Positions 26,444 through 33,239 of a stretch of DNA of 37,547 nt are shown here, piece after piece (position 1 is the stretch's first letter; every line of letters starts with the position of its first letter). This DNA comes from CAYSNP01 sp964432485. GTDB taxonomy: Bacteria; Bacillota; Clostridia; Christensenellales; DTU072. Under the pieces are notes generated by a model, which had not been told where the DNA came from, did not search any database, and saw nothing but the letters and a program-made list of their open reading frames with translations. Made by a program: the position numbers and the translations under genes. The stretch covers positions 1-37,547 of the forward strand of contig CAYSNP010000017.1 of assembly GCA_964432485.1 (NCBI GenBank), given 5' to 3'.

Positions 26444-28501
26444 ATGCCTGATTTTTATAAGGAAAAAATAAGGAATATTGCACTTATTGGGCATAGCGGG
26501 GAGGGTAAGAGTTCGCTTCTAGAAGCTATTTTATATCATACAAAAGCTACCAACAGGCTGGGCAAGATTGAGGATGGCAATACAGTAAGCGATTACTCCC
26601 CAGAAGAAATAGAAAGAAAGATGAGCATAAATCTAACTATGGCTTATGCATTTTATAAAGATTATAAGTTTAACTTTTTAGATGTTCCCGGTTTTTTCGA
26701 TTTTGAAGGCGAAATGATAAGTGCGCTAAGTGCGGTAGATTTTGCAATCATTTGCACTGGCGCTTCGGGCAATTTTACCGTAGGCACAGAAAAATCGTTA
26801 GAATATTGTGTAGAAAATAAAGTCCCCGTGCTTATTTATGTAGGCGGTGTGGAAAAAGAAAATGCTGATTACTTAGCTACCGTAGCGGCCATTAAAGCCA
26901 AGTATCCGATAGTTAATCCTATTGAGTTTCCAATTGTAGCCAACAATAGTATGACGGGTTTTGTAAGCGTGCTGGAAAGTTGCGCTTTTGATAGGGCATA
27001 TAACAAAATAGATATACCTGCAGAGTTGGCAGAAAAATATGAGGAGGCAAGAGAGGCTGTTATAGAGTTTGCGGCAGAGTCCTCTGATGAGCTGCTAGAA
27101 AAGTTCTTTGGGGGAGAAGCTCTGACTGTGGAGGAAATTAAGCTAGGCTGCAAAGAGCGTATTAAGGCTTGCGAGCTAGCTCCTTGCGTAGCGGGCGTAA
27201 ATGTCAACGATTACTTTTTAGCCAACTTATTAGAGCATATAGCAGATATTATGCCTTCACCTGCAGAGGCACCTGAAGCTGTTGCCAATCTTTTATCAGG
27301 CGAGGAAATTAAAGTTGCCTGCAATGAAGAAAGCAAATTCTCAGGTATGGTGTTTAAGACCATAGTTGACCCGTTTGTGGGAAAACTGTTGCTTTTTAAG
27401 GTTAAAAGCGGCAAGGTAAGCGTTGCGGACAATATCTACAATACCTCTCGTAAAGAAGGTGAGCGTGTAACAGCACTTTATATCCTAAGGGGCAAAAAAC
27501 AAGAAAATGTCAGCACCCTTTTTGCAGGCGATATTGGAGCTCTTGCCAAGCTGAATTACACTTCTACCGGCGATACCCTAACAGCTGACGACAATAAGCT
27601 GCTCTTTTCGCCAATAATGCTGCCTCAGCTCACCATGCAGCTTGCTGTAAGTGCGGCGGATGGCAAAAGTGACGAAAAGGTTATTGCTGGCTTGCAAAGG
27701 CTGGCGGAGGAAGACCCTACAATTTCTATTGAAAAGCATAGAGAAACAGGGGATATGCTTTTGTCAGGCATTGGCGAAAGTCAGTTAAATATCACTTGCT
27801 TAAAGCTAAAGAATAAGTTTAAGGTAGAAGCAGCGCTCAACAATCCCCGTATCCCTTACCGTGAAACTATAAGAAAGACCGTAGAACAGCAAGGCAAATA
27901 TAAAAAGCAATCGGGCGGGCATGGACAATATGGCGATGTTCATATTCGTTTTGAGCCAAAATTGGAAGTGGACTTCGAATTTGATGACGAAATTGTAGGC
28001 GGCGTAGTTCCTAAGCAATATATTCCTGCTGTGGAAAAAGGGCTGAGAGAAAGTTTGGCAAAAGGAGTACTGGCAGGCTATCCTGTGGTGGGTTTGCGCG
28101 CTGTACTGTACTTTGGCAGTTATCACGATGTGGACAGCTCGGAACTTGCTTTCAAAATGGCGGCTTCCCTAGCGTATAGAGAAGGGCTTGCCAAAGCCTC
28201 ACCGTATTTATTAGAGCCCATTTACAGTATCAGAGTAAAAGTGCCCGAAGAATATATGGGCGATGTGCTAGGTGACCTAAACAAGCGGCGTGGCAGAATT
28301 ATGGGTATGGAGTCAGGCAGCGGCAAAGCATATATCAATGCCGAAGTGCCTCAAGCAGAAATCTTTCGTTATGCTACCGAACTGCGCTCAATGACCACAG
28401 GACTAGGCACATTTACCCGCACTTTTGCCCGTTATGAGGAATTGCCTGCTCAACTTACCGACAGGGTAGTGCAGGAAACAAAAGAAAGAGAAAAGGAATA
28501 G
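26444..28501 (+). CDS. Elongation factor G-like protein with degenerate GTPase motifs
   Basis: A 685-residue EF-G paralogue of the EF-G-like group (TM1651 type), not the main translocase. The order is a G domain (1-270), domain II (about 285-370), domain III (385-460), domain IV (460-590, with GGHGQYGDVHIRFEP) and domain V (590-675). The P-loop is kept (GHSGEGKS, 16-23). The switch II motif is DVPGF (80-84), with Phe where EF-G has the catalytic His. The guanine-specificity motif NKxD aligns to GGVE (134-137), losing both key residues. GTP binding and hydrolysis may therefore be weak or altered. Strong AAGGAGG site and own promoter. Function unknown; a ribosome-associated role is inferred from the complete domains III-V. 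Confidence 0.85.
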   Translation: MPDFYKEKIRNIALIGHSGEGKSSLLEAILYHTKATNRLGKIEDGNTVSDYSPEEIERKMSINLTMAYAFYKDYKFNFLDVPGFFDFEGEMISALSAVDFAIICTGASGNFTVGTEKSLEYCVENKVPVLIYVGGVEKENADYLATVAAIKAKYPIVNPIEFPIVANNSMTGFVSVLESCAFDRAYNKIDIPAELAEKYEEAREAVIEFAAESSDELLEKFFGGEALTVEEIKLGCKERIKACELAPCVAGVNVNDYFLANLLEHIADIMPSPAEAPEAVANLLSGEEIKVACNEESKFSGMVFKTIVDPFVGKLLLFKVKSGKVSVADNIYNTSRKEGERVTALYILRGKKQENVSTLFAGDIGALAKLNYTSTGDTLTADDNKLLFSPIMLPQLTMQLAVSAADGKSDEKVIAGLQRLAEEDPTISIEKHRETGDMLLSGIGESQLNITCLKLKNKFKVEAALNNPRIPYRETIRKTVEQQGKYKKQSGGHGQYGDVHIRFEPKLEVDFEFDDEIVGGVVPKQYIPAVEKGLRESLAKGVLAGYPVVGLRAVLYFGSYHDVDSSELAFKMAASLAYREGLAKASPYLLEPIYSIRVKVPEEYMGDVLGDLNKRRGRIMGMESGSGKAYINAEVPQAEIFRYATELRSMTTGLGTFTRTFARYEELPAQLTDRVVQETKEREKE

Positions 28502-28507
28502 CAGACC

Positions 28508-28577
28508 GCTATCCTTAGCTTATTCTAAAAACCTAATTGTTAAAGGCACAGCACAATAAAATTGCTACCCTTAGCTT
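28508..28577. repeat. Pair of imperfect 14-bp direct repeats upstream of the GH39 gene
   Basis: GCTATCCTTAGCTT (28508-28521) and GCTACCCTTAGCTT (28564-28577) differ at one base and lie 56 bp apart in the 177-bp gap after the EF-G-like gene. They may be operator half-sites or leftovers of a duplication. I see no clear promoter for the GH39 gene. Confidence 0.4.
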
Positions 28578-28678
28578 GCAGAATACCATTTTCTTATTTT
28601 GCTGGGCTTCTCTCTTAATGGCCATACTATGAAAATATAAAAGCATAGCTAATTAACCAAAAATAGGGGGGGAACATA

Positions 28679-30217
28679 ATGGAAATACATTTTTCACCTA
28701 GCAGTACCAGCACAAAACCCAATGACCGCTATTGGACATTTTCAGTGGGGAGCGGTCATGCCGCTTTAGCGCTAAGGGCAGACTATCAAGCACAATTAAA
28801 AAAAGCCCATAATGAGCTTGGGTTCAAACGAGTACGCTTCCATGGATTGTTTAACGATGATATGAAAGTTATTACTAGGCTGTCTGATTATATCTCGCTA
28901 ATTCCTGGCTCACACAAGGTGCGCACACAATCTTTTTATCATATTGGTTTAGTGTTTGACTTTTTGTTGAATATAGGTATGAAGCCGTTTGTAGAGCTTG
29001 GCTTTATGCCTCGTGCATTGGCAAGTGGCAGAAGTACAGTTTTTTATTATAAAGGCAATATTACATTGCCTAAACGCCGAGGCGAATGGATAAGGTTAAT
29101 AAAAGATTTTGCACATTTTTGTATTGAGCGCTATGGCAGAGAAGAGGTACGCAGTTGGCATTTTGAAGTTTGGAATGAGCCTGACCTCTTTTTCTTTTTT
29201 AGAGGTAAGATGAAAGATTATCTTAGCTTTTATAAAGATACTGCTTTGGCATTAAAAGCTGTTGATTTAGAAATAATGGTTGGCGGTCCTGCAACAAGCA
29301 GTAATCTTTGGTTAACCGAAATGCGTGAATTTTGCAAAAAAAACAATGCGCCTCTTGATTTTCTTTCCACACATCATTATCCTAGCGATGATTTAGGCCT
29401 GCCCATTTTGTCGTTTGCTAACCTAAAAAGGTTTGTTACAACCGCATTTAAGAATCCTAATGCACAGGTTGTGGATGTTATAAACAAAATGCTATATATG
29501 CCCGAGAAGTTGCCTTTAATAAAGAGGGAATCTATGCGATTGCAAGCTGAAAAAGCAAAAAAAGAAGCTGGTGATATGCCACTTTATTATACCGAATGGA
29601 ATACTAATCCTGCAGTAACTGCCCCTGCACACGACACTGCACAATCAGCTTCATTTTTAATAAAATATATTATGGATTGCCAGGGCTTAATGACAGGCAG
29701 TTCTTTTTGGACATTTTCTGATATTTTCGAAGAGCTTACTTTTTTTACACGCCCATTTAGCGGTAGTTTTGGTTTGCAAACAATTCACGGGATTCCTAAG
29801 CCTAGCTATCACGCATTTGCTCTGCTGAATCGCTTAGGCGCTGAAAGATTTGACTTACCGATTACAGATGCGCCTATCGAAATGGCGGTTTTTCGCAAAG
29901 ATGAAGTTTTGCAGATTTTGCTTTATAAGCAAAATTATTGTAAGGGTAGCGCAGAGGCTGAACCTGTTAAAATCAAGTTAGATATCCCTGCAAAAAGTGT
30001 ATCTGTAAGCAAAATCGACCGCAAACACTGCAACCCTTTAAAGTATTGGCAGGATATGGGCTCGCCTGAAACCTTGTCATCTGCTCAGGTTGAGGAAATT
30101 ATTAGTGCAACAGCTCTTACAACAAGTGCGCTTGCTTTTGAAAATGTGCAAGGAGGCGCAATTATCAGCACTGCCCTTGCTGATAATGATGTACAGTTAA
30201 TTGAAGTAATAACATAA
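28679..30217 (+). CDS. Glycoside hydrolase family 39 (beta-xylosidase-like)
   Basis: A 512-residue retaining GH39 enzyme. The TIM barrel opens with the VGSGHAAL and KRVRFHGLF strands. The acid/base is Glu167 in EVWNEPDL and the nucleophile Glu306 in YYTEWNTN. DFLSTHHYP between them is typical. The spacing of the two glutamates (139) is longer than in Thermoanaerobacterium XynB (117), because of an inserted helical segment at about residues 243-290. A beta-sandwich domain follows from about 390. No signal peptide. Likely substrates are xylo-oligosaccharides or related glycosides, but GH39 also holds iduronidases and arabinosidases. The ribosome binding site is a G7 run (28666-28672). Confidence 0.88.
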   Translation: MEIHFSPSSTSTKPNDRYWTFSVGSGHAALALRADYQAQLKKAHNELGFKRVRFHGLFNDDMKVITRLSDYISLIPGSHKVRTQSFYHIGLVFDFLLNIGMKPFVELGFMPRALASGRSTVFYYKGNITLPKRRGEWIRLIKDFAHFCIERYGREEVRSWHFEVWNEPDLFFFFRGKMKDYLSFYKDTALALKAVDLEIMVGGPATSSNLWLTEMREFCKKNNAPLDFLSTHHYPSDDLGLPILSFANLKRFVTTAFKNPNAQVVDVINKMLYMPEKLPLIKRESMRLQAEKAKKEAGDMPLYYTEWNTNPAVTAPAHDTAQSASFLIKYIMDCQGLMTGSSFWTFSDIFEELTFFTRPFSGSFGLQTIHGIPKPSYHAFALLNRLGAERFDLPITDAPIEMAVFRKDEVLQILLYKQNYCKGSAEAEPVKIKLDIPAKSVSVSKIDRKHCNPLKYWQDMGSPETLSSAQVEEIISATALTTSALAFENVQGGAIISTALADNDVQLIEVIT

Positions 30218-30337
30218 TAGCGAAGAAAGCTTATGCAAGCTACTTGCTTGTTATGATAATAGGGCGATTTAGCTTTATAAGTGTAGTAGCGGTAAACCCT
30301 TTGCTATACCTTTTTTAAAAAGAATGAATTAGCTTTT

Positions 30338-31564
30338 TTATTCCCATTCAATGGTTGCAGGGGGCTTGGAGGTTATATCGTAGGCTATACGATTGATGCC
30401 TGTTACTTCATTTAGTATTCTGGAGGCTGCTTGCTCAAGCACTTCATAAGGTATGCGCGCCCATTGTGCGCTCATTGCATCGGTAGAATGTACAGCACGC
30501 AAAATTAAAGTATAGTCATAAGTCCGCACTCCGTCCTTTATGCCCACGCTGCGCATAGGGGTAAGCACGGTAAAATACTGCCATATTTTAGTATCTAAAT
30601 CTGCTTTTGCAATTTCTTGCCTAAAGATATAATCTGCATCCCGTAAAATATCCAATTTCTTTTTAGTTATCTTGCCAATAATCCTAATTGCCAGTCCCGG
30701 ACCGGGAAAAGGTTGCCGCATTACAATATTTTTGGCAAGCCCCAATTCGCAACCTACTTGCCGCACTTCGTCTTTGAACAAATCTTTTAGCGGCTCTATA
30801 ATTTCTTTAAAGTCCACCACATCCGGCAGACCGCCAACATTATGGTGTGATTTTACTACCCCTTTTTCGCTTATGCTTTCTATAACATCAGGGTAAATTG
30901 TGCCTTGCGCTAGAAAATCTACCCTGCCTATCTTTTTGGCTTCCGCTTCAAATACTCTTATAAAAGTCTCACCGATTATTTTGCGTTTTTTTTCCGGGTC
31001 AGCAACGCCTTTTAATCTTTCTAAAAACAAGCTCGAAGCATCTGCACAAATTAGATTCATATCAAGATTATTTTTATATTCATTTACTATTTCTTGCACT
31101 TCCCCTTTGCGCATTAGCCCATGGTCAACCAAAACGCAAATAAGGTTGCGTCCAATTGCTTTATGTAGTAGCATTGCGCAAACTGCGCTGTCCACACCGC
31201 CGGAAAGTGCACAAAGCACCTTTTTGCCGCCTGCTTTTGCTTTAAGATACTCTACCATATCTTGAGCAAAAGCCTTAATGCTCCAATTGCCTTTGGCTTT
31301 GCAAGAGGTGAATAGGAAGTCTTTAAGCATGTTTTCGTTTATTCCTTCTTGCTTATTAAGATAAAGAGTAGGGAGGGTAAAGCCCGCCTTATTATCAAAA
31401 TCAATAAATATTGCGCCTATGGGCTGTATTTCAGCTATTTTTTCAGCAGAGGTAGCGGAGGGCAATATTTCTGAAAACACCCCTAGTTCTCTAACTTTTC
31501 GAGCTACCTCCAGGCAATATTTATCGCCTGAACCTAAAATAACAACTTTTTGTAAATCTTTCAT
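30338..31564 (-). CDS. guaA: GMP synthase with truncated, Cys-less glutaminase domain
   Basis: A 408-residue GuaA, about 100-110 residues shorter than usual. The ATP-pyrophosphatase and dimerisation domains are complete: SGGVDS at 121-126, LAQGTIYPDVIES, KSHHNVGGLP, HPFPGPGL-like QPFPGPGLAIR, and the C-terminal KPPATIEWE. The N-terminal class I glutaminase is reduced to about 90 residues. It keeps the first strands and helix (VARKVRELGVF) but lacks the nucleophile-elbow Cys motif and the distal His-x-Glu. Glutamine hydrolysis in cis is therefore not possible; the enzyme should aminate XMP with free ammonia or with ammonia from a separate amidotransferase. It starts four bases after guaB with no clear ribosome binding site, suggesting coupling to guaB. 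Confidence 0.93.
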   Translation of the reverse strand: MKDLQKVVILGSGDKYCLEVARKVRELGVFSEILPSATSAEKIAEIQPIGAIFIDFDNKAGFTLPTLYLNKQEGINENMLKDFLFTSCKAKGNWSIKAFAQDMVEYLKAKAGGKKVLCALSGGVDSAVCAMLLHKAIGRNLICVLVDHGLMRKGEVQEIVNEYKNNLDMNLICADASSLFLERLKGVADPEKKRKIIGETFIRVFEAEAKKIGRVDFLAQGTIYPDVIESISEKGVVKSHHNVGGLPDVVDFKEIIEPLKDLFKDEVRQVGCELGLAKNIVMRQPFPGPGLAIRIIGKITKKKLDILRDADYIFRQEIAKADLDTKIWQYFTVLTPMRSVGIKDGVRTYDYTLILRAVHSTDAMSAQWARIPYEVLEQAASRILNEVTGINRIAYDITSKPPATIEWE

Positions 31565-31568
31565 ATTT

Positions 31569-33026
31569 TTATTTTTCTTTAGTGGAGTAGTTGGGAGCTT
31601 CTTTAGTTATAAATATGTCGTGAGGGTGTGACTCTGCAAGCGAAGCGGAAGTAATTTTGATAAACTCCGCTTGAGTACGCAAGCTCTCAATATCCTTTTT
31701 GCCGCAATATCCCATACCCGAACGGATTCCGCCAACTAACTGAAACACCATTTCAGAAAGCGAGCCCCGGTAAGGCACCCTGCCTTCCACACCTTCAGGC
31801 ACAAGTTTTTGCGCTTCTTCTTGAAAATATCTGTCTTTGCTCCCTGCCTGCATTGCGCTGATTGAGCCCATACCTCGGTAGGTCTTAAAACTTCTGCCTT
31901 GAAATATCTCCATTTCGCCGGGAGACTCTTTGGTGCCGGCAAGCAAGCTGCCTACCATAACAGCACTTGCACCTGCTCCTATGGCTTTGACTAAGTCGCC
32001 GCTATACTTTACCCCTCCGTCGGCAATAACCCTTTTGCCATGCTTATCAGCTTCTTCTGCACAATCCAGTATTGCCGAAATCTGCGGAACTCCTATACCT
32101 GCAATAACTCTGGTAGTACATATAGAGCCTGGTCCTATGCCTACTTTAACTACATCAGCACCTGCATTTATCAAGTCCCTGGTAGCTTGTGCAGTAGCCA
32201 CATTGCCGGCAATAAGCGTAATTTCAGGAAAAGCGTTTTTAATTAACTTGACTTTTTCTACTACATTTATATTGTGCCCATGTGCGGTATCTATAGCTAT
32301 AACATCTACTTTTGCATCTACTAAAGCCTTTACCCTATCTAAGCAATTCTTGCCCGAGCCGACTGCCGCTCCTGCAAGCAGCCTGCCATTGCTGTCTCTG
32401 GCCGAATTGGGATATTGTATAGCTTTTTCTATATCTTTTATTGTAATTAAGCCCTTTAGGTTGCCTTTCGCATCCACAATAGGCAGTTTTTCAATCTTAT
32501 GCCTACGCAGTATTTCTTTAGCTTCGTCCAGCGTAGTGCCTTCCTTGCCGGTAATAAGGTTCTCCTTTGTCATTACATTTTCGATGGGCTGGTCGTAATT
32601 GGTTTCAAACCGTAAATCTCTGTTGGTCAAGATACCCACAAGTTTATCTTTTACGGTAATGGGCACGCCGCTAATACGATATTTTTCCATTAAACTGACA
32701 GCATCCGCCACCAAATGTTTTGGAGATAAAAAGAAAGGGTCTGTAATAACCCCATGTTCGCTTCTTTTAACCCTATCCACATGCGTTGCCTGCTCATCTA
32801 TGGTAAGATTCTTATGAATAATGCCCAGTCCGCCTTCTCTAGCCATTGCTATTGCCATTTTGTATTCCGTAACAGTGTCCATAGCCGCACTAAGGAGCGG
32901 AATATTAAGCTCAATTTTGTTGTCGAGTTTAGTTTTTAAGCATACATCTTTAGGTTCTATGGCACTTTTTTGAGGTATAAGCAATACATCGTCAAAGGTA
33001 AAACCGTCCCGAATAATTCTTTGCAT
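31569..33026 (-). CDS. guaB: IMP dehydrogenase
   Basis: GuaB (485 residues) oxidises IMP to XMP with NAD+. The barrel begins DGFTFDDVLLIPQKS. The two CBS domains (about 95-200) are retained. The catalytic loop is GIGPGSICTTR and the flap carries GVEGRVPYRG. Start choice: the ATG at 33026 has AAGGAGA six bases upstream and matches the family N-terminus; an upstream in-frame ATG at 33071 would add 15 unrelated residues. It is the first gene of guaB-guaA, so XMP passes to the adjacent GMP synthase. Confidence 0.95.
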   Translation of the reverse strand: MQRIIRDGFTFDDVLLIPQKSAIEPKDVCLKTKLDNKIELNIPLLSAAMDTVTEYKMAIAMAREGGLGIIHKNLTIDEQATHVDRVKRSEHGVITDPFFLSPKHLVADAVSLMEKYRISGVPITVKDKLVGILTNRDLRFETNYDQPIENVMTKENLITGKEGTTLDEAKEILRRHKIEKLPIVDAKGNLKGLITIKDIEKAIQYPNSARDSNGRLLAGAAVGSGKNCLDRVKALVDAKVDVIAIDTAHGHNINVVEKVKLIKNAFPEITLIAGNVATAQATRDLINAGADVVKVGIGPGSICTTRVIAGIGVPQISAILDCAEEADKHGKRVIADGGVKYSGDLVKAIGAGASAVMVGSLLAGTKESPGEMEIFQGRSFKTYRGMGSISAMQAGSKDRYFQEEAQKLVPEGVEGRVPYRGSLSEMVFQLVGGIRSGMGYCGKKDIESLRTQAEFIKITSASLAESHPHDIFITKEAPNYSTKEK

Positions 33027-33097
33027 AATCACTTCTCCTTTATATAGTCGGCTATCAAATATTATTGACAAAAAGGTTAATATTGTTAATAAAAATC

Positions 33098-33126
33098 ATT
33101 ATAACTTATCAAAATTGCTTTGTCAA
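33098..33126 (-). promoter_or_regulatory. Consensus sigma-A promoter of guaB-guaA
   Basis: On the minus strand: perfect -35 TTGACA (33126-33121), 17-bp spacer, perfect -10 TATAAT (33103-33098). The leader of about 65 bases contains an AT-rich TTAA...TTAA inverted repeat but no riboswitch core that I can recognise. Confidence 0.85.
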
Positions 33127-33180
33127 TTTAATGGCGGCTGGCTTGCCAATTGTTTTATGATATTTTTGGATACCTTATTA

Positions 33181-33209
33181 TTGCAAAATGGGTCTTTATC
33201 TGGTATAAT
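33181..33209 (+). promoter_or_regulatory. Sigma-A promoter of the GH3-rdgB operon
   Basis: -35 TTGCAA (33181-33186), 17-bp spacer, extended -10 TGGTATAAT with core at 33204-33209. The leader is short, about 25 bases, with AAGGAG at 33226-33231. Confidence 0.75.
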
Positions 33210-33239
33210 TTGGGTATCAACCGTAAAGGAGATAGAAAA

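Noticed and set aside
33027..33097. Purine or guanine riboswitch before guaB
   Set aside because: The leader is about 65 AT-rich bases without the three-way junction core or conserved loop sequences.
33150..33239. N-terminal extension of the GH3 protein from an upstream ATG
   Set aside because: The extension would be encoded across the promoter, while the TTG at 33240 has a properly spaced AAGGAG and matches the family start.
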